NCBI GenBank assembly: GCA_032718475.1
Contig: JAUCBJ010006949.1
Location: 58,711 to 122,710 of the forward strand
Source: Nemertoderma westbladi
Lineage: Eukaryota > Xenacoelomorpha > Nemertodermatida > Nemertodermatidae
Length of the DNA: 64,000 nt
Direction of reading: 5' to 3'
Shown here piece by piece: positions 42,643 through 53,900 of the stretch. The translations under genes and the position numbers were made by a program. Numbering within the stretch: the stretch's first letter is position 1; every line of letters begins with the position of its first letter. The notes beneath the pieces were generated by a model. It had not been told where the DNA came from. It searched no databases and was given only the letters and a program-made list of their open reading frames with translations.

Positions 42643-43310
42643 AGAGGTAAATCCTTACCCCAGAGGCTGTTACCTCTCTGACTGACAGCGCAACAGCCCT
42701 CTCTCCAAATTTTGGCTACCCCCCATAATTCGAGGGTGAGGAATCTTTTTGTGATGTTAAGTTTTTCCATACGGCGAACTCCCAGGATTTGATCTTTGAA
42801 AAAACACCGAAAACACGATCTTTTCTGATTGCGGCCTGATCAAATCGCTTTTTGGAAATTTCGAAATGCTCAAAAGTTGCCCCTTAATCATAGAAGTCGA
42901 TTTGTAAAAAAAAAATCGGGGGTCTCAAACAAAGTTTTCGAGAAAATTCGAAAAAACCGAAAAACACGATCTTTAATGGTCAGGTATCGAGAACCGGTTG
43001 TCCGATCGAGCCAATTTTTTTTTAATCGACTCAGGGCGGTGTTCCGAACGTTTCCTACAGTAATTGTTTATATCCAAAATGCTTAGTTACGATTTTACGA
43101 AGTCCGATCTTTGCACGATCATGATCTTGCATTTTGATCAGGAAGAATTCACTTTTTTTAAATTTTTAAAAAAGGGAATCATGACTAATGTGGGGTCGCT
43201 GAATCTTTTTGTAATGTTAAGTTTTTCGATTGGAGCAAGCCTTGAGTGTCCGAATCCTGATCAAAACTGATCTTTGCTGATCACGGTCAAGATCATGATC
43301 GGATCGCTCC
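42643..43310. repeat. Interspersed repeat, copy B (left terminal repeat plus body)
   Basis: The left end (gaggtaaatccttacccc... ctgactgacagcgcaacagcc) is the reverse complement of the right end of copy A at 32265-32324. The body shares gagaaccggttg and cgatcatgatcttg blocks with it in direct orientation. Several gatc-rich palindromes occur (for example gatcatgatc). No transposase frame. Confidence 0.7.
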
Positions 43311-43698
43311 AAAAAAATATCTTGAAGGTAAACTGCTGCCTACAGTTTGGCGCTGGTCCCAAGTCCCTAGCATTAGCGGTTCTGGACTTATCTCCATAGC
43401 AATGAGGTTGCTAGGGAGGCGGACTTTTTTACTCAAATTGGCCCTAGCCGGAGAACCGTATACTTTTGAAACGTAATGTATATGGGAAAAAGTCTTCTAG
43501 ATAAATTTGGGGGGGGGGGGGGGGGTCTAGGAACATCCTATTGTTGGTTTTCGCTTAGTTTCTGAGAAAAGCTTCTCCCCCAAATTCCGGGCAAACTATA
43601 AAGGCCTCTGCAAGACTAGTTCCGTGGCCGAGCACAGAATCCGGTTCCCGAACACGATAACCTGCACTTAAACATCACTTAAACATGAGTATATTCAA
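43311..43698. other. Unassigned, with a 17-nt poly-G tract
   Basis: Holds a G run at 43509-43525. No gene or other element recognised. Confidence 0.4.
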
Positions 43699-45180
43699 TC
43701 ATAAAAATAATTTCGTAAGATTTTGGACCAAAATGGCGTACGTACTAATATTGAATGGTGATTTTTGTAAATGAAATGAACGCATATCTTTACTTATGAA
43801 ATCACAAAATTTTCCCATCGCTAAATATGTCTCGTTGAATGCATTTGTAATGTCTTGTTTGTTTGTGATTATTTTACCTTGATGATACTTACATAAGTTA
43901 TTTAATTTTGTTTTATTATTATGAATAAAATGATGTAATATTTTGCATTTTGTTTTATTATTTGCTTCAAAAGATTTGTTTTTTATATAATCATTTCCAG
44001 TTTTTATATATATTATTATCATATTAATATTAGTATTACATTAAACTAATTATAATAATAGGGGTCTCCTTGAGTTTGTCATTGCATTGGCAGCAGGTTT
44101 ACCTTCGGCTGTTGACACATTGGTTGCCGTTTTGAACTCGATTGGTTTCGGCGCTTTGGTAATGCTCCTTTCAGCATCCAACGAATGAACTCCGTCCTCT
44201 GAAAAGGCACTAACCACGCTCAGAGAGGTCGTGGCCTCTGAGAGCCGCACCATCGCCAAACCCTAGGCCCCGCCAACTGCGTCGTCCACCCTGGATACAA
44301 AGGGAGCTGGACCGCACCAAGGCAAACTGGAGCTGGCGGCGAATTCCTCCAAGGATGCATCCTAGTCCCCTCTCACGCATTCCTTCTCTCCTGCTCACCA
44401 GTGACTCAGCGAGGTGACGGATCAAAATCTGTGCCTCATTGCACCAGATACCATCTGTTGTTCCGACGAGGTGGGTGAACTCCATCCGATGGGCTTCGCA
44501 GATCGAACGGTAATGATTATTCTTCTTTACACCGCAGCGAGCTTCGAGGATTGATGTTGTGGACCTGTTGGTCTGCGAATACGAAGTGGCGTCAGCGTAA
44601 ATTAACGCAATGTCAAAAGACGCCACACGTTGGTTTGACCAAATGCCCCAAGCCACCAGATCTGCCCCGACACCAAAAGACCCAGGGAGAGTGTCACTTC
44701 TCGCTCAACATGAATCGCTTTTTATATAATTGTTTTTAAATTTTTATTTAAGTTATTAAATTTATTCCATGCTGTCTTATGTTTTGTAATCTGTATCAAT
44801 TTTTTTTCCTCCAGTTACTGAATTTGTTATATTTTTCAGTGCGTAACTCATCCAGTTCGAGCGTTGTCCAAGGATCTTTGTTATTGTTTGTTGGTTGATG
44901 TGATTATTGTTTCGAACTTGGTCTTTGGTAAATTGTACATAAAATAAAGTTATAAATTTCTACGCAGATAGATTCTAACTTGATACAGGATTTTATGTCT
45001 ACTCGGACAAGGCTGTCAATAAGTTCTGGAATGTTAACCACCCCCCCCCCCTTTTTTGCCCTTCCTATCCCCACGGTATGCCCTAAACCCAGGAATTGAA
45101 ATAAATTTATCACTATGATACCTCTTTGGCCAAGTTTCTGATACGGAGACAATGGCGTTTCAGGATCCGAGCAAGATACT
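43699..45180 (-). pseudogene. Decayed LINE (EN and linker region), interrupted
   Basis: On the minus strand, from the right: a GGGVVNIPE block and FILCTIYQRPSS near 45040-44920 (endonuclease strands), NKDPWTTLELDEL near 44880-44840 and KTAWNKFNNLNK near 44770-44740 (linker), then, after an insertion, NDYIKNKSFEA and GKIITNKQDITNAFNETY near 43995-43800, the segment just before the RT. Frameshifts and an 11-C run break it and the RT is missing. Confidence 0.7.
44040..44712 (-). pseudogene. GC-rich inserted fragment encoding a transposon-associated C-terminal domain
   Basis: The minus strand encodes WSNQRVASFDIALIYADATS, then CGVKKNNHYRSICEAHRMEF, THLVGTTDGIWCNEAQILI and LQFALVRSSSLCIQGGRRS. 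The order FDI-x-x-x-x-x-DA-x-SY, E-x-x-KK-x-x-Y, F-x-x-LV-x-x-x-G, R-x-x-L-x-F-A-x-x-R-x-x-x-x-x-x-G-x-R is one I associate with the C-terminal nuclease-like region of retroelement polyproteins in invertebrates and protists. I cannot name the family from sequence alone. It is far more GC-rich than the LINE around it, and similar ttttatataat strings border it (about 43980 and 44713), suggesting a target duplication. Confidence 0.5.
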
Positions 45181-45336
45181 TCGCAAATCGTCGATGTGTT
45201 TTACTAAGCTTCCGGCTATTTATGTGAATGAAGATTAGTCCGCCCGTATTATTCTGTAAGTAAGTCGTAATATCATAGGAGTCGTTGAATCTAGTTGTGA
45301 TTCGTCCGGGATTGGGGTGATCGTCGACTGATTTAA

Positions 45337-46746
45337 CCCTATTAGTACCAGGCTATAAAATGTTGAACAAATAACGGGGGTTGGGGGGTTATATTGACCC
45401 CCCCCCCCCCCCCCCCCCCCCTGTAAAAGTTTGAAAGTTACAATTTTCGATTGATTTTCAATACAGGTTTTGTGGGGCGCAGAAACGATTGGAAAATATT
45501 TAAAAATCATCAGATTACAATAAATGGCTGTTTTAGTCCTCTACGTAGACAAAAAATTAAAAAATAACAAATAACCAGCACTTTTCAGTTAGAACACAAC
45601 ATTTTTAATTCACTTATACGATGCTATAAATTTACTTTTCAGGTTTTCTGGGGCGCTAATTCTAATGGAATACATTACAAATTTGCCAGATGATTGCTAC
45701 TCGTATTTTTTGGCGTAATATTGTAAATTTTGGTGCTAGCACCAAATTTCGTTCCCATCACAAAAAAGTACACGTTTGAGAAGTTCAGTCCTGTGTTTAT
45801 TGATTCTATATCCAGTGCTGTTTTTATTGATTCCATCGGATTCCAGACCCTCATAAACCCGTATAACGTAAGAGACAAGATTATACTATCATTTGATCAA
45901 TTTGCTTATTTTCAAAAATTTGGTTATGGCACAACAATTTTCAGCCACCGTCGAAAAATATAAGTTTGAAAACTGCAATTTTTACTTATTCCATTAAAAT
46001 CAAAACCCTCACAAACCCGGATAACGCAAGAAACAAGGTTGCACATATGCACAATCAATTGATATAGTATTTGATGGTTTGCACCCACTTCCGAACAATA
46101 CAAGTTTGAGATGTCTAGTTAGATAATTATTTATTCCATTGAATTCAGAACCGCCATAAACCTCTAAAACGTGAGAAATAAGTTGTCACAAGCAATTTAA
46201 CTATTGAATGGATTGTCAAAATTTCGTGCTGGCACCAGATGTTGCACATAGCACCGAAAAATACAAGTTTGATACGCCTGGTGCAACTCGTATATATTCC
46301 ATCGAAACCAGAACCCCAAAAAAACCCCTACTACGCAAAAACAGGTTCAAACAATCAATTTACAAAATTGACATGTTTCAAAATTGGTGCTGGCACCAAA
46401 ATTAACACCCGCCTAAAAAAACAAGTTTGAAATATCTAAATTAATTTATTTGAATTCCATCTAATTGCAAACACCAAGAAAACGGGTGTAATTCAAGAAT
46501 AGAGATGTTTCAAATCATATTTCATGAAATGTAATTTTTCAAAAAACGTCTCAAATAATTGCCAAAAGTAGGGTTAAAAATAGTGCTATAACTCGAAAAC
46601 TTCCCAATATTTTTGAAAACAGTTTTCCCTATTAGGAAGATAATAGATTTTTAGAATTTCAGATTCCCAACTGCGTTTGTTCCAGAGTTATAACAAAAAA
46701 ACAACGCAGGAGGGTCATATTGACCCCCCACCCGGTTTTAATAGGG
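45337..46746. mobile_element. PiggyBac-like nonautonomous element (TTAA-flanked, 1410 bp)
   Basis: TTAA at 45333-45336 and 46747-46750 flanks termini CCCTATTAGTACCAGG and, inverted, CCCTATTAAAACCGGG. The TTAA target plus CCC start is the piggyBac signature. Both subterminal regions contain atattgacccccc. The interior is built from degenerate ~150-bp repeats (caagtttga, ttccatt-aa-tc, aacgcaagaaacaa). No transposase frame. A 24-C run (45398-45421) lies in the left subterminal region. Confidence 0.85.
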
Positions 46747-46846
46747 TTAAGTAATAGTAAATTACTAGTTATAGCTATAATAAGAATGGTATCAAGATCA
46801 GTAGTTAGTGGAAATTCTGAAAGAGAATAGTAATGCTTTGAATCAG

Positions 46847-48105
46847 TTTCAAGTTAAAGGCGTTGATATATGTAGACAAATAGTTTCAAGTTAAAGACGT
46901 TGATATCTGTAGACAAATAGTTTCAAGTAAAAGGCGTTGATATCTGTAGACAAATAGTTTCAAGTAAAAGGCGTTGATATCTGTAGACAAAATAGTTTCA
47001 AGTTAAAGGCGTTGATATCTGTAGTCAAATAGTTTCAATTTAAAGGCGTTGATATCTGTAGACAAATAGTTTCAAGTTAAAGGCGTTGATATCTGTACAC
47101 AAATAGTTTCAAGTTAAAGGCATTGATATCTGTAGACAAATAGTTTCAAGTTAAAGGCGTTGTTGATATTTGTACACAAGTAGCTTCAAGTTAAAGGCGT
47201 TGATATCTGTAGACAAATAGTTTCAAGTTAAAGGTGTTGATATCTGTAGACAAATAGTTTCAAGTTAAAGGCGTTGATATCTGTAGACAAATAGTTTCAA
47301 GTAAAAGGCGTTGATATCTGTAGACAAATAGTTTCAAGTTAAAGGCGTTGTTATCTGTAGACAAATAGTTTCAAGTTAAAGGCGTTGATATCTGTAGTCA
47401 AATAGTTTCAATTTAAAGGCGTTGATATCTGTAGACAAATAGTTTCAAGTTAAAGGCGTTGATATCTGTACACAAATAGTTTCAAGTTAAAGGCGTTGAT
47501 ATCTGTAGACAAATAGTTTCAAGTTAAAGGCATTGATATATGTACACAAGTAGTTTCAAGTTAAAGGCGTTGATATCTGTAGACAAATAGTTTCAAGTTA
47601 AAGGCGTTGATATCTGTAGACAAATAGTTTCAAGTTAAAGGCGTTGATATCTGTAGACAAATAGTTTCAAGTTTAAGGCGTTGATATCTGTAGACAAATA
47701 GTTTCAAGTTAAAGGCGTTGATATCTGTAGACAAATAGTTTCAAGTTAAAGGCGTTGATATCTGTAGACAAATAGTTTCAAGTTAAAGGCGTTGATATCT
47801 GTAGACAAATAGTTTCAAGTTAAAGGCGTTGATATCTGTAGACAAATAGTTTCAAGTTAAAGGCGTTGATATCTGTAGACAAATAGTTTCAAGTTAAAGG
47901 CGTTGATATCTGTAGACAAATAGTTTCAAGTTTAAGGCGTTGATATCTGTAGACAAATAGTTTCAAGTTTAAGGCGTTGCTATCTGTAGACAAATAGTTT
48001 CAAGTTAAAGGCGTTGATATCTGTAGACAAATAGTTTCAAGTTATAGGCATTGATATCTGTAGAGAAATAGTTTCAAGTTAAAGGCGTTGATATCTGCAG
48101 ACAAC
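46847..48105 (+). repeat. 37-bp satellite array (about 34 copies)
   Basis: Unit: tttcaagttaaaggcgttg followed by atatctgtagacaaatag. Most copies differ by 0-2 bases. A higher-order pattern is visible: the variants tagtcaaatagtttcaattt and tacacaaatag recur together about 360 bp apart (near 47020-47100 and 47395-47475). Confidence 0.97.
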
Positions 48106-48539
48106 AATCGGGAGATATCAACGCGATTGCGTTGCGTATGTCACTAATATCAGTCGAACTGTATAGGTTAATGAAGATGGAATTTAATTTTAGTGAATTG
48201 GTTGTGATTTATATATCTGTAAATATCATTATATTACATTTTTAATGAAGATATATTTTTGTTTTAGATGTGCCTGTTTTTGTCTATATAAATGGCTATC
48301 GAAAATTTACTTTCCAGGGACGTATCTTGTGGATTGGGTGACAATAATTTTACATTTGCACTGATACATATACTCAGCCCATGTGTTGTGTATTGGGTTG
48401 TCGTGGTACGGTTTAGCACAATCTTCCTCTGGTTAACTCCCCATCTTAGCCGCTGATATATTTTATGGCATGTCCGTCCATTCTACCTTACAAAAGGGAC
48501 AACAGAATAATAAACAAACAACATTGGAATGTTTAATAA
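48106..48539. other. Unassigned
   Basis: No gene or element motif recognised between the 37-bp satellite and the foldback element. Confidence 0.4.
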
Positions 48540-49612
48540 AATAAAGCATGATTGTGACGGTGATGTCACGTTTCGGCATCTGATAGTAGCATTAGAGACT
48601 CGTTTCGGCAACTCATAGTCGCGTTTCGGCAACATGATAACAAGGTTGCGTTTCAGCAACTGATAGTAGCATTAGAGTAGAGACTCGTTTCGGCAACTCA
48701 TAGTCGCGTTTCGGCAACATGATAAAGGTTGCGTTTCAGCAACTGAGTGATGCATTTCGTCAACTCATAGATTTATTTCGGCAACTCATAATTGCATTTC
48801 GGCAACTGTTAACAGGATGCGCTTAGGCAAACTTAAAGATGCGTTTTGGCAACTCGTAAACAAAGGCCAACGGGATGCTGTATAGAGCCTAGGCCAACAG
48901 CCTTGATTATTACCTTTGCCTCGTTACGTTTCCCATTATTCAATTTCATTCTACATTATTTTACCCACACCTACTCCAACACTACTGACTATTACCAGAG
49001 GCCGACAAACCAACACTAAATTAATTATAATTATTATTGTTATTATGCCTGATCCATAAAATCAAAGTTATGTTTACTACACATGTCGTGGAAGTCTATA
49101 TCCCCTTGTAAGCGTAATATTGTACCAGTACGCCTGTGTGAGCAAAATATTAAAAAAAATATTCAAAAAATTACCAATTCAACAAAATAGGAACTGAAAT
49201 TAATTATTACTGAAGTTGTAGATGTAAACCCCGCCCAGCAAGGTGCGCTTCGATTTGTATTAGAAAAACTCCCCTTGGAAATTGTAAACGGGATTTGTGT
49301 TTCAGACAGACAGGCTCCAGTTCCAAACGTCCACATCCACAACTTCAGCTGCGGGTATAACTCAAACAGTTAACAACGGCATAACTAACTTAAACTTGTC
49401 GTCATTTATAATATACTTACATAATGAGTGCAGTCACAGATACAGATACGATACCTAGTTGACGAAACGCGACTTCAGTTCGCCGAAATGCAACTACGAG
49501 TTGCCGAAACACAACTATAGCAGTTGGTGATACGTAATTGTTCAGTTGCTGAAACGCGAATTTGAGTTGCCTAAACGTGACAGTTGACGAAACGCGACGT
49601 AACCGTTTGTGA
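48540..49612. mobile_element. Foldback element with gcgtttcggcaactg repeats in inverted arms
   Basis: The left arm (48560-48860) has about ten copies of a gcgtttcggcaactcatag-type unit. The right arm (49440-49605) has the same motif in reverse complement (gttgccgaaacgcgac). The outer right end, read in reverse, is ggttacgtcgcgtttcgtc, matching the relic at 17461. A 74-bp block in the left arm is itself duplicated (attagagactcgtttcggc at 48588 and again at 48672). The ~560-bp centre has no transposase. This is a foldback-type DNA element with repetitive terminal arms. Confidence 0.8.
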
Positions 49613-49730
49613 CTGGCCAAATTTGTATGTTTATATTCAATTTATGCAATTAAATGCAATTTACACAATTAAATATAATTTTTGAAATTATTTGTAATTT
49701 CTGTAACTCGTCCAACTTCAAACCCATTAA

Positions 49731-50101
49731 GTCCTAAGGTCTACATTTGTAGACCCATGCAATATGGTGCTCTCAATTAAAAGCTGTACCAATTTATTTA
49801 GTATTTTCACTATAAATCAGACTTAGAGGCATGGGAGTACTATTTAAAGTAAATTTTAGCCCTCATGTTCGCAATACTAACATCTGACAAAAGCTCAATT
49901 TTAGTGAATTTATGCAAAAAGAGTACGAGTCAATTCAACTCTAATTTTAGGACGAAAGTTGCCTCATGTGACTTGGAGATGCAAATATTATCATCCCTGA
50001 TAATTTCTGAACATATAAATGAATTATGAAGCTCCCAACAACATGTAATTAGAATTCGTGATGTCCTGAATGAGCAAGTCTACAAATGTAGACCTTAGGA
50101 C
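49731..50101. mobile_element. Small TTAA-flanked MITE with palindromic terminal repeats (371 bp)
   Basis: Flanked by TTAA at 49727-49730 and 50102-50105. The 24-bp terminal inverted repeats are perfect (gtcctaaggt... at 49731-49754, inverted at 50078-50101), and each contains the palindrome gtctacatttgtagac-like core. TTAA target choice suggests mobilisation by a piggyBac-type transposase. Confidence 0.85.
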
Positions 50102-50241
50102 TTAAGGGGTACAAATATCACTGAAATTACTGTAGTACAGTATATACTGTAATTTCAGAAGACATTTCATACAGGAATATGGATACAGGATACAGGGGCT
50201 CATAATTTCACCTGGCATAGAGTAGGTACTGTACAGTCGGG

Positions 50242-50340
50242 CACTTTGTCAATATTGACATGTTGTCAATATTGACATGTTGTCAATAACTGTGCAGACA
50301 CTGTCAATAAGATATTGACATCTAATGTCAATATTGACAT
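50242..50340. repeat. Cluster of gtcaatattgac palindromes
   Basis: The 12-bp perfect palindrome gtcaatattgac appears three times, with partial copies between (tgtcaataac, gtcaataagatattgac). Confidence 0.9.
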
Positions 50341-50345
50341 GAACG

Positions 50346-50617
50346 CTGGGTTCTTATGTTCATTTCAACCCCACCAAATCTATTTAGAGGCCTTCAAGCA
50401 GTCAAGTAGCATCACAAATACTGAAACGAGCTGTCAAAACGCTTTAGTTAAAGACATTCTTGCTGCATTTTAAATACTGAAAAGAGCTTTTGAAACTATT
50501 CAGGCCTTCGCGCAGCATGTTAAATACTAGAAAAGAGCCACTAAAACTGTTCAGAGTCCTTTGTGCAGCATGATAAATGCTGAAAAGTGCTGTTGAAATT
50601 GTTCAGAGGGTATCATG
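50346..50617. other. Degenerate ~65-bp repeats (gaaaagagc-type)
   Basis: Four imperfect units share cagcat-ttaaatactgaaaagagc and aaactgttcag (about 50400-50610). No coding content. Confidence 0.6.
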
Positions 50618-50952
50618 TTCATTTCATTTCATTTCATCATCCGGCTTTAAATGCCACCGGCGGCTTTAATGTTAAACTTAAAATGTTAAAAACAATAACC
50701 TGCAGACAAAACGCGCACAGATACTGTATATGGTAGGATACCGTAATATAAGCGTTTTAAAAGCATAATTTAATAAACATTAATATATATTAAAGATAAA
50801 ATATAAGACCATTATTTAAGACACGCTGATATACCGAAGACCCGACAACAAACCCTACCCACTGCGACTGCACCAGCCGCATTAAATCAAATGCCACAGC
50901 CGCTAGCGCCAGCCTACTCCGACTCCCAACCCGCCTAGGCAACATCGGTCTT

Positions 50953-53900
50953 TTACACAGGGCGAGAAACAGGGACACGCGAGCGCCAGTTCTCGCTATA
51001 ATAATCCATAACACATTGCCGTTTGAGAATGTAGTTAGCTTCTGCGTTGTTCATTGTAGACCAAATGTAAAAAGTATTGAAAAAATCTCGGAAGGATAAA
51101 TCACTGATAGCACTATTATTTTTACTCAATATAGCTTTTATGTCATATTTATTGCAGGTAATAGCCTCTAAACTGGGGTATCCCATACGAACGGAGCCGA
51201 CTTTATAATCCGCAAATAGTTGGTCATACAAATACCCCGATAAGTGCTTCACTAACAAGTTACTGAAGAAATATTTTATTCTAGGATTATCGCAATTAAA
51301 GGCTGAGTAAATTAAGCGTAGTTGAGCTGCATGAATTCTAGTGTTAAGATGTTCTTCCTCGAACAGAGAATACAGCGTTTCGTTTGAAATATAAGAGCCC
51401 ATACCTAGGATTGACCACATCGCCTTTCGCCATATTATTCCAAGAGAGTCAAACATATCTGTTGGGATAGTGGACGCACCATATAAAGCAGATGGAGCAC
51501 ATACAACGTTCCATATCAACTTAGTTATGTAAAAGGGGACAGAGTCTAGGCCTAGTCCTCGCGTTCTCAGCTTTGATACATTAACCCAGATTCGTTTTAC
51601 AAAGTGATCTTTAATGTACGACTTGAGACCCGGAAGTGGTAAACCTAGGAATGTGCAGTGATTTGCCTTTTGTACAGCTCTTCCATCTTTTAGGTATACC
51701 CCGTCACATTTATCAGTCTGTTTGCCCCATATTATTTCATTACATTTCAGAGTGCTTGTTATGAACCACGATTTTTTATAGTTTAGTTGCAAGTTGTGCT
51801 GTATGAAATAGTTTTCGCATATCAATAGGATTTCTTGAATGTCGCTCTTCAGGTTTGCGAGGAGTAATATGTCATCCGCATATGATATCGCAGGATAGGG
51901 AGTCTTGTTGGTATACAGACCTTTACCTGATTCATCAAGCTTGTTGAACAGATCTGCTAGATAAATGTTGAATAACATAGGGGATAGGACTCCCCCCTGT
52001 CTCACCCCGCAGTTTAAACTTATAGGTTCTCTGGTTATAATATTATTAATCGCAATATAGGCCCTCGATCTTGAGTAGTAAGAATATAATGTTAGAAGTA
52101 ACGCTTTATCAATATCGGTTTGTTCTAATTTCTCAAACAAAATATTGTAAGAAACGGTGTCAAACGCCGCAGTCAAATCTAGCGATATCATAAATACATT
52201 TGATCCCTCACTGTTGAAGTTCTTTATCAATTTGTTTGCAATCGCATATGGCAAATCTGTTCTGTACCCTTTCTTATATCCCATCTGGAGGTCATTTATC
52301 TTAATCTTGCGGATATCATCCACTACCAGAAACTCCCACAACTTGGTGAGGACTGAAATTATAGTTACTGCCCTGTAGCTGCCATTGGCGTGTATGTCGC
52401 GGTTGCCTGGTTTTAGAATTGGTAGTATAATACTCAATGACAAATTATCAGGAAATATACCTTCTTTCTGTATATCATTATACAATGAAGCTAAATATTC
52501 GCAAAGTTGCTCTGACAATCCAAAGTAGAGATGCTCCGATACCAGACTATGTGCATCAGCCGCCTTTCCTCTGTTTAAAGAGCTAATCGCATCATGAATG
52601 TTTTCTTTGGTGAATTTATTAGGAGAATGTTGCGAATTTATAATTGTGTCCCTTTTTGGATGCCACACGGGTGCTGCATCACCCTGTCCACTGAAAGACT
52701 CTCTGTAGTGTTCTACCAATTTGCTCCCACCAATACCAGGCACATTTTTCCGTTGTTCTGCTTTTAATAGCTTCCAGAATTTTGGTCGATTAGATTTGCA
52801 TGTTGTTAGTAAGGTCTGGATGTGTTGTAGGTATTGATGTTCAAGTTGACACTTGAGTCTGCGATATTCTAATTTCTCAATAGTAGGGACATCTGTGTTA
52901 TGTGCTTTCTGTTTGAGTGATTGGAATTGTTCTGCTGTTTGCTTAGATACCAATGTATGATTGTTTCTTCTTAAGATTTTATGTTTCCGGGGGTATATTA
53001 CTGGAATATTATTTTTTGCAACTGCATTAAGGACATTGATTAGTTTTGTGGATCTTGTGTTTAGCGTTTGACCTTCTACAACCAGTTTATCATCTAGTTT
53101 CTTTACTTCACTCATGATCTCTGCATTATATTGATCCAGTTGTGCTTTAGACGCGATTTTAAATAGAAACACCGGAGACCTTCTTCGCTTCCAAAGAGTG
53201 TCTAATGGATCGTCGCTGTTGGAATCAATTTTCATACGAGATAGCCCTAAAGAGGCAGCAATCGGTGTGTGATTTGACTTATTCAGTGGATGTGGTTCCA
53301 ATACCTGCGAAAAAAGTACATGTTCTGCAATATGGCCTGTCCCTGCGAAGTGATCAATTCGTGATGATCGTATAACTTGACCGTGCTTGTTGTGAAATCT
53401 GTATGTGACAGTATCCAAAGTCGAAGTCAAAGTTGTGTCGATTACAGATAGCTCAAAGGGCTGTAACACTGTGTCTTGAAATATATTTAGAAAGTTGCCA
53501 ATTGTTTTTGTTTCATCAGCACGAGAGAGTTGTAGCAAATTACAATTTACGTCCCCAGCTAAAAATATTTCGTGGGTTCCCTGATAATCATCTATTAGCG
53601 CATGTAAGTTTGCAGATACTTGCAAGTAATTAGTCCGATCTTCTTCACGTCCGCAATTTGCTGGCATGTATAGTCCAAATAAAGCAATATCTAATTTAAA
53701 AAGATTCTTAATGGAAAGTGCAAGTATTCGGTCACACCCCGTATTTATCCGAGAACAATAGCTATAAATTTCTTCTTTTACCAGAACAGCAACTCCGCCT
53801 TCACCCCTTACCCTGTCCTTAGTTTCAAACATTCCATCTGCTATTGTATGGTAACAGAGATAACCTTTCGGCAAAAACTCAGGTTTGAAGTAATAGAGAG

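Noticed and set aside
46847-48105. CRISPR-like array (37-bp repeats)
   Set aside because: There are no unique spacers; the units are contiguous, and the genome is eukaryotic.
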